A stretch of 64,000 bases of DNA. Source: UBA6168 sp964508135 (GTDB lineage: Bacteria; Bacteroidota; Bacteroidia; Chitinophagales; Saprospiraceae). The stretch lies in contig CAZDSU010000007.1 of the NCBI GenBank assembly GCA_964508135.1, positions 58,547 to 122,546 of the forward strand, read 5' to 3'. Position 1 is the first letter of the stretch, and every line of letters starts with the position of its first letter. A model generated the notes under the pieces. The model did not search any database. It worked only from the letters and a program-made list of their open reading frames with translations, and was not told where the DNA came from. Positions 7,360-16,556 of the stretch are shown here, piece after piece. The position numbers were made by a program, and so were the translations under genes.

Positions 7360-10044
7360 ATGAAAAAATCCGCCTGTCTGTTTGTTGGCCTAATCGCCTG
7401 TTTTTCAACTATTTATGCTAAAAAAACTCCCGATGGCCCCGGAGACCCGGAGATTACCAAAAAACAATATTTTACCAAAAAACTGAATGCCGAAATCAAG
7501 TTTGACGGAATTCCCGACGACCCCGCCTGGGATGCGGTCGAATGGGCCACCGACTTCGTGCAATACCAGCCCAACGACGGCGCAGCGCCGTTTCATCAGA
7601 CGAGTTTCAAAATCCTTTACGACGACAAGTTCCTCTACCTCGCCTACCGGGCGCACGATACCTCACCGGACTCCATCGTGCAGCGCATGAGCCGCCGGGA
7701 CGAGTTTCCCGGTGATTGGGTGGAGGTAAACATTGACAGCTACCACGACCAGCGCACGGCGTTTTCATTCACGCTCTCCGTGTCAGGTGTGCGGGGCGAC
7801 GAGTTCATTTCCAACAACGGCAACAACTGGGACACGAGCTGGAACCCGATTTGGTTCGGCAAGACGAACATTGACGACAAAGGCTGGACGGCTGAGGTGA
7901 AAATTCCTTTGAGCCAACTCCGCTACGGCGACGAGCAGGAGAAGGTCTGGGGCATTCAGGTGCAGCGCCGCATTTTCCGCAAGGAGGAACGCTCCACCTG
8001 GCAGCACATCCCGCAGAACGGCAGCGGTTGGGTGAGCCGGTTTGGCGAGTTGCACGGCCTGAAGGACATCCCCTCGCAGCGGCAAATCGAAATAGCGCCC
8101 TACGGCGTTGCGCAGCTCGAAACCTATAAAAAAGAAGAGGGAAACCCGTTTACCGACGGCTCGGACGCCAAGCTCACGGCGGGCGTGGACGGCAAAGTGG
8201 CCGTCACGAGCGACCTCATCGTGGACTTCACCATCAACCCCGACTTCGGACAGGTGGAGGCCGACCCCTCGCAGGTGCGGATTGATGGTTTTCAGAATTT
8301 CTTTGAGGAGCGCCGCCCATTTTTCATCGAAAGCCGCAATATTTTCCAGTACCAACTGACTGGCTCGGCGGCGGAGGGCGAGTACGATGCCGACCTGCTT
8401 TTTTACTCCCGGCGCATCGGCAGTTCGCCGCACGGCTACCCCAATTTGGACGACGGGGAGTATGCCAAAGTGCCGCTGAACACCTCGATTTTGGGCGCAG
8501 CCAAATTCAGCGGAAAGACCAAGGACGGCTGGAGCATCGGCATCCTCGAAAGCATGACCCAGCGGGAAAAGGCGCTGATTGACCTTAACGGCGAGCGCCG
8601 CCACGAGTTGGTGGAGCCGCTCACGAGCTACTTTGTGGGGCGGTTGCAAAAGGACATCAACGAGGGCAACACCTTGATTGGCGGCATGTTTACCGCCGTT
8701 AACCGGGAGAACGGCATGGAGGACGTGCTGCACCGTAGCGCCTACACCGGTGGCATTGACTTCCAGCATTCCTGGAAAAACCGGACGTGGCACTTCACGG
8801 CGAGCGGCATTTTCAGTCGGGTAAACGGGACGAAAGCGGCGATTCTGAACACGCAGACGGCTTTCGAGCACCTGTTCCAGCGGCCCAATGCCGACCATGT
8901 GAAAGTTGACCCGAACCGCACTGCGCTCACTGGGCATGGGGGCACCATCAAGTTGGGCAAATTTGGTGGCAAACAGGGCAAGCTGGGCCAGATTTTCAAG
9001 TTTGAAACGGGCATGACCTGGCGCTCGCCAGAGCTGGAAATCAACGACATCGGCTTCCTACTCACCGCCGACGAAATCAATCATTTTACCTGGGTCGGCT
9101 GCCAATTCCAGAAACCGTTTTCGGTGTTCAGGAGCGCCCGTGTCAACTACAACCACTGGTCACGCTGGGACTTTGGTGGGCAACACCTTTACCAAGCTTT
9201 CAATACAAACATGCACGCCCAGCTAAAGAGCAACTGGGAAATGGGCTCGGGCCTGACTTGGAATCCGCTGGAAATCTCCAACAATTCGCTCCGGGGCGGC
9301 TCGTCGCTGCGGCGGCCAGCGGGCATTGGCCATTTTGCCTACCTGGGCACGGATGGCCGGAAGAAGTTTGCCGTGTATCTCAATGGCTTCAACGCCTGGG
9401 GTTTCGACAAGACGGTGCGCGTCAAAAACCTGAACATTGGTTGGGAGGCACAGCCCAAAGATGCCTTCAGCATCTATTTCAGCACGGGCGTCAACTCCTA
9501 TTTCCGCAAGCAGGACCAGTACGTTGACCAAGTGACGTACAACGGCGAGACCCGCACCATCGTCAGCGAAGTACACCAGAAGACCCTCAGTTTTACGCTG
9601 CGGCTCAACTACAACATCACGCCCGACCTCACCATCCAGTATTACGGACAGCCGTTCATCACCCGACCACTTTACAAAAACTTCGGCTACGTGATTGACC
9701 CGCTCGGCAAGGAGTACGACGTGCGTTTCCACCGATACGCCAACTCCGAAATATCATTTGCTGATGACTCCTATCTGGTTGATGAAAATGGTGACGGCCA
9801 ACCGGACTATTCCTTCGGAAATCCAGACTTCAACTTTGTGCAGTTCCGCTCCAACTTCGTGGTGCGGTGGGAGTACATCGCCGGGTCGGAGCTGTACCTC
9901 GTGTGGTCGCAGAACAGCGAGCCGGACGGTGAGGTGTTTTCAGACCTCGGTTCCAACCTTGGGAGCAGCCTGCTCAAAAACTCATTTGGCGACAAGGCGA
10001 GGAACATATTTTTGGTGAAGGCAACCTACCGGTTTTTGAGGTAA
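7360..10044 (+). CDS. DUF5916 outer-membrane protein with CBM9-like N-terminal domain
   Basis: A signal peptide (MKKSACLFVGLIACF...YA) starts an 894-residue protein. Residues about 35-220 form a carbohydrate-binding family 9-like beta-sandwich (FDGIPDDPAWDAVEW, ILYDDKFLYLAYRAHD, DWVEVNIDSYHDQRTAF). The rest matches DUF5916, predicted to be a large outer-membrane beta-barrel, with aromatic strands and a terminal TYRFLR typical of barrel C-termini. The role of DUF5916 is unknown; the association with a CBM9-like domain suggests surface binding of a polymer or membrane-protein assembly. Monocistronic. Confidence 0.85.
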   Translation: MKKSACLFVGLIACFSTIYAKKTPDGPGDPEITKKQYFTKKLNAEIKFDGIPDDPAWDAVEWATDFVQYQPNDGAAPFHQTSFKILYDDKFLYLAYRAHDTSPDSIVQRMSRRDEFPGDWVEVNIDSYHDQRTAFSFTLSVSGVRGDEFISNNGNNWDTSWNPIWFGKTNIDDKGWTAEVKIPLSQLRYGDEQEKVWGIQVQRRIFRKEERSTWQHIPQNGSGWVSRFGELHGLKDIPSQRQIEIAPYGVAQLETYKKEEGNPFTDGSDAKLTAGVDGKVAVTSDLIVDFTINPDFGQVEADPSQVRIDGFQNFFEERRPFFIESRNIFQYQLTGSAAEGEYDADLLFYSRRIGSSPHGYPNLDDGEYAKVPLNTSILGAAKFSGKTKDGWSIGILESMTQREKALIDLNGERRHELVEPLTSYFVGRLQKDINEGNTLIGGMFTAVNRENGMEDVLHRSAYTGGIDFQHSWKNRTWHFTASGIFSRVNGTKAAILNTQTAFEHLFQRPNADHVKVDPNRTALTGHGGTIKLGKFGGKQGKLGQIFKFETGMTWRSPELEINDIGFLLTADEINHFTWVGCQFQKPFSVFRSARVNYNHWSRWDFGGQHLYQAFNTNMHAQLKSNWEMGSGLTWNPLEISNNSLRGGSSLRRPAGIGHFAYLGTDGRKKFAVYLNGFNAWGFDKTVRVKNLNIGWEAQPKDAFSIYFSTGVNSYFRKQDQYVDQVTYNGETRTIVSEVHQKTLSFTLRLNYNITPDLTIQYYGQPFITRPLYKNFGYVIDPLGKEYDVRFHRYANSEISFADDSYLVDENGDGQPDYSFGNPDFNFVQFRSNFVVRWEYIAGSELYLVWSQNSEPDGEVFSDLGSNLGSSLLKNSFGDKARNIFLVKATYRFLR

Positions 10045-10515
10045 GCAAGCAGCTCGGATATGATACCTGAAGACTTTTTCTTTTTGCCAAAATAGTTTTG
10101 GTGGGCAAAAGGGGGAAGTCTTTTTTAGTTTTCAAAAAACCATTGTCCACAGCAAAAAAAGCCATAAAAGTTTGGCAAAAGAATTTTTGTTTTTTTACAT
10201 TTGCCAAATGTGAAATATCATCACTCTTCTTTGTCGCCTGACACCTAAAGTTGACGGAAGTCGAAACCCCATAAAGAATTACGCTTCACTTTTGATTTTT
10301 TAAGAAAATTAGTTTTGCTCGGCGGATTTCCACAGCTATTTGCCAAATGAACCTAGGTAGCATTGTGATTTGTGGCGTCTTGCGTTTTCACTATGTTCAT
10401 TTTGGTCAACGGAAACAAGCATGGCCACGCGTATGCTTCATTGGCCAGAACTTCAGTGCCGCCGTTTTGAAAGCTTGAATTGCAACTGCAACCATAATTT
10501 TCAAAATAGACCAAA
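10045..10515. other. 470-bp AT-rich intergenic region before the AraC-type gene
   Basis: No open frame here looks coding. It contains a promoter-like pair at 10171-10203 and a short palindrome (ACATTT-GCC-AAATGT) overlapping its -7 box; the word TTTGCCAAATG recurs at 10338. Otherwise nothing recognisable. Confidence 0.5.
10171..10203 (+). promoter_or_regulatory. promoter candidate with overlapping palindrome
   Basis: TTTG at 10171-10174 and TACATTTG at 10196-10203 are 21 bases apart. The -7 box lies inside a 6-bp inverted repeat, which could be an operator. It is 310 bases before the AraC-type gene, so a long leader would be implied. Confidence 0.4.
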
Positions 10516-11205
10516 ATGAAACAGTACTCCCCTGTATTAAAGCCTTTTCCATTTTCTTCAAGCCGGGAGAGAAATGAGCCTTTCTTTGAGCCACATCCAT
10601 TTTTGAAAACCACCCGGGACAAAATCCGCATCAAATGGTTTGCCCCATGCCCCGATGACTTTTTTCTGCTCGCCATCAAGGGTCTCGACGCCCAAATTGT
10701 CAAAGAAATAGTGCTGCTGCTGAAGTCCAAAACACGACTCAACCTCGACGAAGGCGAGGCCATGAACCTCGGCGATATGATGGAGGCAGTGGGCGAGTTC
10801 ACTGGTAGCAACCCTTCGGAACTTTCGCATTTTTCTAGGCATGAGGAAGGGGAAGACCTTTCTTCGCCACCCACCGAACCCCCTTTGTTTTTGGCGGTGG
10901 TTGACGAAAAAATCGAAGAGAACCTGGGCAACGAACATTTCAGGGGCGGTGATTTGGCCAAGCTACTGTGCTGCTGCGAGATGCAGCTTTACCGCAAAAT
11001 CAAACAACTGACGCAATTGTCGCCTGCCAACTACATCAGGAGGTACCGGTTGCACCGAAGTCTCATGAGCTTGCAAGAAAGCGACCTGCCGATTTCGCAA
11101 GTATGCTTCAATGTCGGGTTCCATTCGTTGGAGTATTTCAGCCGCAGCTTCAAAAAAGAGTTCGGGTTGTGTCCTTCCGCTTTCCGTGCAGGCAAAAATG
11201 TTTGA
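10516..11205 (+). CDS. AraC-family transcriptional regulator
   Basis: A 229-residue protein whose last 100 residues form an AraC double helix-turn-helix: DLAKLLCCCEMQLYRKIKQL is the first HTH and ISQVCFNVGFHSLEYFSRSF the second, ending in a LCPSAFR motif. The N-terminal 120 residues are not a recognised sensor domain and contain no membrane segment or receiver domain. The gene stands 113 bases before the first injection-system gene in the same orientation, so it may regulate that cluster; the link is inferred from position only. Confidence 0.8.
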   Translation: MKQYSPVLKPFPFSSSRERNEPFFEPHPFLKTTRDKIRIKWFAPCPDDFFLLAIKGLDAQIVKEIVLLLKSKTRLNLDEGEAMNLGDMMEAVGEFTGSNPSELSHFSRHEEGEDLSSPPTEPPLFLAVVDEKIEENLGNEHFRGGDLAKLLCCCEMQLYRKIKQLTQLSPANYIRRYRLHRSLMSLQESDLPISQVCFNVGFHSLEYFSRSFKKEFGLCPSAFRAGKNV

Positions 11206-11318
11206 ATAGTTCAAGTGAATGTTCAAATGAGTCAAATGCCATGCGGACGATAACTATAATTTTGGCCTTCTCACTTGTACCATTGCTTCGCCACGAGAAG
11301 TAACCCAATTTCTGAAAA

Positions 11319-11942
11319 ATGATTATCCATGCCTTGCAGATTCTCCGAAAAGAACTTGAAGAATACCTCAAGCCGGTATCTGCTGACGACGATAGGGTAG
11401 TGGAACTGGGCAATGTGGCGCCCTTGGACAAAATGCAGGGCGAAACCGTGGGCAATGACGCCAATAAGGTGCTAATAACGCTCATCAGCGTAAAGGAAGA
11501 AAAAACATTGAAGAACGGCCCCTTTCACCGCCGCAACGACGCTACGCTCAAAACAGAATACTTCAATCCTGCAGTATTCCTGAACCTGCACGTGCTCATC
11601 AGTGCCAACCAGACAATCTATGTCAATGCACTGATTTACCTATCGAGAATTGCCAGCTTTTTTCAGTCCAAGAATGTCTTTACCCACCTGAATTCGATTG
11701 GGGTCACGGACTCGGAGGTGCCAAATAGCGAGCAAATGGAGGCTTTCAAGATTATCCTTGATTTGTATTCGCCCTCGTTCGAGGAGCTGAACCATATCTG
11801 GGGGACATTGGGCGGCAAACAAGTGCCCTCGTTGGTGTACTCCCTTCGCTTGGTGGAAGTAATACCACGCCGTGTGGACGGCACGGGAGGCTTGGTGGAA
11901 GAAGTAATATTAAATGCACATAGTACCAATGCTATCAACTAA
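11319..11942 (+). CDS. DUF4255 eCIS cap/terminator protein (Pvc16-like)
   Basis: This 207-residue protein matches the DUF4255/Pvc16 N-terminal family. These proteins close the distal end of the contractile tail in Photorhabdus virulence cassettes and relatives. Typical features are an N-terminal helix MIIHALQILRKELEEYL, a VLITLISVKEEKTLKN strand, LNLHVLISAN and the conserved FFQSKNVFTH segment. It is the first structural gene of the cluster, a position common in Bacteroidota eCIS. The following gene starts 2 bases after its stop. Confidence 0.88.
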   Translation: MIIHALQILRKELEEYLKPVSADDDRVVELGNVAPLDKMQGETVGNDANKVLITLISVKEEKTLKNGPFHRRNDATLKTEYFNPAVFLNLHVLISANQTIYVNALIYLSRIASFFQSKNVFTHLNSIGVTDSEVPNSEQMEAFKIILDLYSPSFEELNHIWGTLGGKQVPSLVYSLRLVEVIPRRVDGTGGLVEEVILNAHSTNAIN

Positions 11943-11944
11943 TT

Positions 11945-12958
11945 ATGATGCAAGGTGACGTCATACAAATCAGATACCCCGTGCTGTTTACAGTAAAACT
12001 GCTGCACCATTATTTTTTGGACAGCAAGACGGCATCCTTTGACGAATTGAGCGCCGATGTAAAGGTGAAAATGCTGGCCGGGTACGATGTCAGGTCAATT
12101 TTCAATATCCGGCCAACTAAAGAAACAGCGAGGGTTTTGGCGGGGAACGGCTTGTCATTTAAGCCGCACAATATGGGATTTACGGTGTTGACAAAACAAC
12201 ATCCCACCTCCGGCGGTGGCGGGTTCGACCCTCCCGAAAAAATCCCAGCAGACACTCATTTGCAATTCCTACTGACCGTCAACGACCCGCTTTTTTACCA
12301 GTATTCTGCGCCATTTCTAAAACAAGAACCGTCCAGGATTGAAAAAGCGGCCACACTGGGAGAACAGGACAAAGTTTTTTTGAAAGCCTGGCACTTGAGC
12401 AATTCGGTCGGCACCAGTGCTACCTCATTGCCGCCACAGTTGGCAAAAACACCCAAAAGCGCAGCTTTGCCACAAGCGCCGTTCTCGGTAGAATCCATCA
12501 TGAGCGTGGGTGGTGTGGTGAAGCAGGCAAAAGAACATGCGGCAAACCTGACCGACGCTCATTGGCAAACCATTTTCAACGGAAGATTCGTCAGCGGGGA
12601 AGACCTACTGGAAATGGAAGTGACGGAAAACATCCCCCTTGACACGTTCGCCGTGATTGAAATCGTGCCTGGTGACGACATCGCCAAACCGGAGTACCGG
12701 CTCTACAAACCCGACAACAGTTTGGCGTCGCCCGTTTTTGAAATCAGGATAAAAAACCGCTCGACATGGTGGCGTTACCAAAACCAGCCGCAGGGGCAGC
12801 CGCCCATCCCGGATACCTACCTGCCGCTAACGGCCAAAACCGTCACGAAAGTAAACGGAAAGGACCTGCCCAATGCAAATGCCCGAACCCCGCTCAACAG
12901 GCAGCTTGAACCCGACAACATAAACACAAAACGCTTATTTTCAGACATTTATCTTTAA
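11945..12958 (+). CDS. eCIS-associated protein of unknown function (337 aa)
   Basis: Not recognised. It starts 2 bases after the cap gene and is almost certainly cotranslated with it. The protein has no signal peptide or membrane segment. The first 120 residues are a compact mixed alpha/beta region (QIRYPVLFTVKLLHHYFLD, YDVRSIFNIRPTKETARVL). It then has a Gly/Pro-rich hinge, a middle stretch containing LQFLLTVNDPLFYQY and a C-terminal part with DTFAVIEIVPGD. The place between cap and sheath suggests a second cap or sheath-adaptor protein, but this is positional inference. Confidence 0.7.
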   Translation: MMQGDVIQIRYPVLFTVKLLHHYFLDSKTASFDELSADVKVKMLAGYDVRSIFNIRPTKETARVLAGNGLSFKPHNMGFTVLTKQHPTSGGGGFDPPEKIPADTHLQFLLTVNDPLFYQYSAPFLKQEPSRIEKAATLGEQDKVFLKAWHLSNSVGTSATSLPPQLAKTPKSAALPQAPFSVESIMSVGGVVKQAKEHAANLTDAHWQTIFNGRFVSGEDLLEMEVTENIPLDTFAVIEIVPGDDIAKPEYRLYKPDNSLASPVFEIRIKNRSTWWRYQNQPQGQPPIPDTYLPLTAKTVTKVNGKDLPNANARTPLNRQLEPDNINTKRLFSDIYL

Positions 12959-13134
12959 TCTTAGACCCTGGACATTAGGCTTTAGAGAATAGACTTCGCC
13001 TACAAGAAATGCAGGCGCAAAATCATCAGCTTGACTTTCGATAGTATATGGCGCTGTATATTTTGTAAAACCTAACGTCAATTGTTTTTTGTCCAAATTC
13101 AGCTTAAATCTATCACTCATAAATACTATCCAAC

Positions 13135-14562
13135 ATGGCATTAGATTATAAAACCCCCGGCGTTTACATCGAAGAGATACCTAAGTTCCCGCCTTCCGTT
13201 GCGCAGGTGGAGACGGCGATACCGGCCTTTATCGGTCATACCGAAATCGCAAAAAGGAAACTGGCTGACGACCTTCGGATGAAGCCTACCCGGATAACCT
13301 CCATGGTAGAATTCATTGAACTTTTCGGCAACCCTCAATCGGAAAATAACATTGAAGTGACCGTCAACGAAACCCAATCGGGCGGCAAACGAACTAGCCT
13401 CTCGGTCACGGCTGCGTTCAATGGGGCAAAGTCGATGCACAACATGAACTATGCCTTGCAGATGTATTTTGCCAACGGAGGGGGCCCCTGTTACATCGTT
13501 TCCGTTGCTGGGTATAGCGCTTTGGGTACTGCCATTGGGTTGGGAACTGCCACGACGGGTCTAACTGGCGGACTGGCTGTTCTCAGCAAGGAAGATGAAC
13601 CAACTATCCTTGTTTTCCCGGAGGGTATCAACATGGATAGTGCTGCCAACTATTATACCTTACAACAGGCTTCATTGGCACAATGTACGCTGCTGCAAGA
13701 CAGGGTTGCCGTGATGGACATTTACAACAACGGCGATACGGACTCCGGCGTAGGTGCTTTCCGGACTGGGATTGGCACCACAAGCCTGAAATACGGCATG
13801 GCTTATTTTCCAAACCTTATTTCCAACCAAAGTCCCGATTTCCAAACTTCAACCGTCAACGTAGTACACAATATCGCTGCTCCAGGTGACGGGCCTCTGC
13901 ACGGCGATGCACTCGATACCGTAGAAATTACCGACAACCAGGTCTATTCCGCAGCTTTGGCCGCTATTCGGGAGTTAAAGGTCGAATTGCCGCCAAGCCC
14001 ATTTGCCGCAGGCATTTATGCAAGGGTTGACCGGGAAAGAGGCGTCTGGAAGGCACCGGCCAACGAGAGCCTAAGTGCAATCATCGGCCCTACCCTGAAA
14101 ATTGACAACACCTTGCAAGACGGACTCAACGTGGACACCGTCGGAGGCAAATCCATCAACGTAATCCGCACCTTCACGGGCAAAGGCACCCTCATCTGGG
14201 GTGCTCGCACCTTGGCGGGCAACGACAATGAATGGCGCTACGTCAACGTCCGGCGCTTTTTCAACATGGTGGAGGAGTCTGTCAAAAAAGCAACCGAACC
14301 GTTCGTCTTCGAGCCGAACGACGCCAACACCTGGGTCAAGGTGCAGGCAATGATTGAGAACTTCCTCACTGTGCTTTGGCGGGCCGGTGCCTTGCAGGGC
14401 GCCAAGCCGGAGCACGCCTTTTACGTGGCTGTTGGTTTGGGCAAGACCATGACGGCGCTCGACATCCTTGAAGGCAGGATGATTGTTGAAATCGGCATGG
14501 CAGCTGTTCGCCCCGCAGAGTTTATCATCCTCCGGTTTTCCCACAAAATGGCAGAATCTTGA
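13135..14562 (+). CDS. contractile tail sheath protein
   Basis: A 475-residue sheath subunit that polymerises around the inner tube and contracts to drive it into a target. The N-terminus (YKTPGVYIEEIPKFPPSV) and the segment VETAIPAFIGHTE are hallmarks of phage-like sheath proteins. The C-terminal domain contains NVRRFFNMVEESVKKAT and the EFIILRFSHKM strand that interlocks with neighbouring subunits. Only one sheath gene is present, whereas Photorhabdus PVC and Serratia Afp have three paralogues. A 176-base gap with no recognisable content separates it from the upstream gene. Confidence 0.95.
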   Translation: MALDYKTPGVYIEEIPKFPPSVAQVETAIPAFIGHTEIAKRKLADDLRMKPTRITSMVEFIELFGNPQSENNIEVTVNETQSGGKRTSLSVTAAFNGAKSMHNMNYALQMYFANGGGPCYIVSVAGYSALGTAIGLGTATTGLTGGLAVLSKEDEPTILVFPEGINMDSAANYYTLQQASLAQCTLLQDRVAVMDIYNNGDTDSGVGAFRTGIGTTSLKYGMAYFPNLISNQSPDFQTSTVNVVHNIAAPGDGPLHGDALDTVEITDNQVYSAALAAIRELKVELPPSPFAAGIYARVDRERGVWKAPANESLSAIIGPTLKIDNTLQDGLNVDTVGGKSINVIRTFTGKGTLIWGARTLAGNDNEWRYVNVRRFFNMVEESVKKATEPFVFEPNDANTWVKVQAMIENFLTVLWRAGALQGAKPEHAFYVAVGLGKTMTALDILEGRMIVEIGMAAVRPAEFIILRFSHKMAES

Positions 14563-14695
14563 TTGATAGTTGGATAGCTGGATGGTTAAATTGTCGGTAG
14601 TCCGTGGGTCAGCCCACAACACTCGACAATCAAACTATCCAGCAATCTCAACCATCGTAACCATCGTAACAATCAACCATTTAACAATCCAAATC
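14563..14695. repeat. intergenic hairpin between sheath and tube genes
   Basis: The left arm has repeated GATAGTTGGATAGCTGGATGG-like words (14566-14606). The right arm has inverted copies (CGACAATCAAACTATCCAGC, 14622-14642), then tandem ACCATCGTA and AACAATC words up to the next start. It lies inside the operon, so a strong terminator is unlikely; it might set differential expression of sheath and tube. Confidence 0.65.
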
Positions 14696-15127
14696 ATGGC
14701 AGAATATCCTCTTCCCAAATTTCATTTTTCGGTAGAATGGGGCGGCAACCGGATAGGCTTCACAGAAGTTACGGGCTTGGATCGCCAGACGGAGGTCATC
14801 GAGTACCGGCACAGCAGCAGCCCGGAGTACCACAAAATAAAGATGCCCGGCTTGCAAAAATTCAGCAACATCACCTTAAAGCGTGGCACTTTTCGAGGTG
14901 ACAACCAATTTTACGAATGGTTGAACACCGTAGCGCTCAACACCATCGAGCGGCGGGATTTAATCATCAACCTGCTGAACGAAAACCACGAGCCGGTCGT
15001 CACCTGGAAAATTAAAAACGCCTGGCCCGTGAAGGTGCAGAGTAGCGACCTCAAATCGGACGGCAACGAGGTAGCCATCGAGACACTTGAACTTGCCCAC
15101 GAAGGGTTAACCATTCAACACAATTAA
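14696..15127 (+). CDS. tail tube protein 1 (gp19/Hcp-like)
   Basis: A 143-residue inner-tube protein of the T4 gp19 family. The N-terminal FHFSVEWGGNRIGFTEVTGL, the central KITLKRG-type NITLKRGTFRG and the C-terminal IETLELAHEGL strand are diagnostic; hexameric rings of this fold form the injected tube. The start at 14696 follows the repeat region; the in-frame extension to 14570 is just repeat sequence. A paralogue starts 2 bases after its stop. Confidence 0.93.
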   Translation: MAEYPLPKFHFSVEWGGNRIGFTEVTGLDRQTEVIEYRHSSSPEYHKIKMPGLQKFSNITLKRGTFRGDNQFYEWLNTVALNTIERRDLIINLLNENHEPVVTWKIKNAWPVKVQSSDLKSDGNEVAIETLELAHEGLTIQHN

Positions 15128-15129
15128 CG

Positions 15130-15585
15130 GTGGCATCGCTGACCTACTACCCACCCCCAGGGTTTCACTTCCTCGTGGTGTTCGACACCAGTCGGAGCTT
15201 GTTCGACACCGCTTTCCAGTCCGTGTCGGGATTGTCGGTGGAGTACGATGTGGAATCCTACAAAGAAGGCGGGGAAAACAGGTTTGAGCACAAATTGCCG
15301 GGTCGCACCAAGTACGGCGACCTAGTGCTCAAGCGGGGCTTCGTGGTAGCTGGCTCAGAGTTGTTCACCTGGTGCATGAAGGCATTTCGTGATCGGGAGT
15401 TCGAACCCGCCAACGTGGTGGTTTCCCTGTTGAACGACAAATTGGTGCCGCTCAAAACTTGGAATATCGTACATGCATGGCCCAAAAAATGGTCGGTCAG
15501 CGATTTCAATTCGGGAGAAAATTCCCTCGTAATTGAGACACTGGAATTGAGCTACCGCTATTTTAACGTCATTCCACCTTTCTAA
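15130..15585 (+). CDS. tail tube protein 2 (gp19/Hcp-like), GTG start
   Basis: A 151-residue paralogue of the preceding tube protein, beginning at GTG two bases after its stop. It has the same fold markers: FHFLVVFDT, VSGLSVEYDVESYKEGGENR, LVLKRGF and IETLELSYRYF. Two tube-like genes are usual in eCIS clusters: one generally forms the long tube and the other the baseplate-proximal ring (Pvc1 versus Pvc5-like). Which is which here cannot be told with certainty. Confidence 0.92.
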   Translation: MASLTYYPPPGFHFLVVFDTSRSLFDTAFQSVSGLSVEYDVESYKEGGENRFEHKLPGRTKYGDLVLKRGFVVAGSELFTWCMKAFRDREFEPANVVVSLLNDKLVPLKTWNIVHAWPKKWSVSDFNSGENSLVIETLELSYRYFNVIPPF

Positions 15586-15598
15586 AAACAACCATTCT

Positions 15599-15787
15599 AT
15601 GCCTGTCGAAATCAAGGAATTACAAATCAAAGTCGTCGTCAATCAAACCGGTGGAGGGCAGTCTTCGCCCTCCCCGGCAGGGGCAGCTACCACTGTGACG
15701 TCAAGTAGCCGGGGTGGCAATGACGACCTGATAGCAGAATGTGTCGAACAAGTGTTGAACATCCTCAAGCAAAAGGGAGAACGGTAA
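15599..15787 (+). CDS. DUF5908 small eCIS protein
   Basis: A 62-residue protein starting MPVEIKELQIKVVVN, the signature N-terminus of DUF5908 proteins, which are small conserved genes next to the tube genes of eCIS clusters. A Gly/Ser/Thr-rich linker joins this strand to a C-terminal helix (LIAECVEQVLNILKQK). The function is unproven; equivalent small proteins (Pvc6-like) occupy this position in other clusters. Confidence 0.85.
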   Translation: MPVEIKELQIKVVVNQTGGGQSSPSPAGAATTVTSSSRGGNDDLIAECVEQVLNILKQKGER

Positions 15788-15810
15788 CATTCCAAAAATC
15801 ACTGCCAGTT

Positions 15811-16539
15811 ATGAAAATTCCAGGATTGGGCAACATCAGTTTGGACCTGCTTCCTTCGGGAAAGTTGGAGAAGATGAAAATCTTCGCATACACCGATTCC
15901 GGGATGACGGACGAGGTGGAAGGTTCGCCCGTTGAGGTGCTCATCAACCCGGAATCCTACACGACCGATTTTAAACTGAAAGTTTCGGAAGGAGGGCAAG
16001 GGCAAGGCACGAGCGGCAAACAGTTGAAATACGAATTCACCGAACCGGCGGAAATGTCCTTTGAATTCCTGTTCGACTGCACGGGCATCATTGATGGGCA
16101 ACGACGGGACGACGTGGTGGACGACTTGACGAAGTTCAAAAAAGTGCTGACCGAATTCAAAGGCGAAAGCCATGAGCCGCCGCACATCAAGTTGGTTTGG
16201 GGCAGCCCGGAAGGACTTTTCAAGGGCAGGTTGATCAACCTGAGCATCAACTACAAACTTTTTTCTCCCGACGGCAGGCCACTCCGGGCACTTGCCAAGG
16301 CTACCTTCAAGGCAAGCATAGCGGAGGAAGAAAGGGCTGCACGGGAAAAAAAATCCTCCCCCGACCTCACGCACGAGCGCACGGTCAAAGCAGGCGACAC
16401 CCTACCGCTGATGTGCAAACGAATTTACGGCGACCCGAAATACTACCTGGAAGTGGCCAAAGCGAACGGTCTCGGCAATTTCAGGCAACTGAAACCGGGA
16501 ATGGAAATCCGCTTCCCTCCCATCAGCAAGCAAGCGTGA
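15811..16539 (+). CDS. LysM-containing tube/baseplate protein (Pvc7-like)
   Basis: A 242-residue protein of the CIS tube/gp53-like family. Residues about 10-180 form the conserved domain (EVLINPESYTTDFKLKVSEG, KQLKYEFTEPAEMSFEFLFD, INLSINYKLFSPDGRPLRA), and residues 190-240 are a LysM domain (TVKAGDTLPLMCKRIYGDP ... ANGLGNFRQLKPGMEIRFP). In PVC this protein joins tube and baseplate near the hub; LysM suggests contact with other baseplate parts or glycan. The start at 15811 avoids overlap with the DUF5908 gene. Confidence 0.92.
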   Translation: MKIPGLGNISLDLLPSGKLEKMKIFAYTDSGMTDEVEGSPVEVLINPESYTTDFKLKVSEGGQGQGTSGKQLKYEFTEPAEMSFEFLFDCTGIIDGQRRDDVVDDLTKFKKVLTEFKGESHEPPHIKLVWGSPEGLFKGRLINLSINYKLFSPDGRPLRALAKATFKASIAEEERAAREKKSSPDLTHERTVKAGDTLPLMCKRIYGDPKYYLEVAKANGLGNFRQLKPGMEIRFPPISKQA

Positions 16540-16556
16540 TTTATTGATAACAAAAA

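Noticed and set aside
7783..8937. Long minus-strand open frame (384 codons) opposite the DUF5916 gene
   Set aside because: It is the antisense shadow of a high-GC coding region, rich in Arg/Val/His without any family motif; the plus-strand protein is clearly real.
11241..11303. Short frame with a hydrophobic N-terminus before the cap gene
   Set aside because: About 20 residues, no conserved content, and probably a chance frame in the AraC-cap gap.
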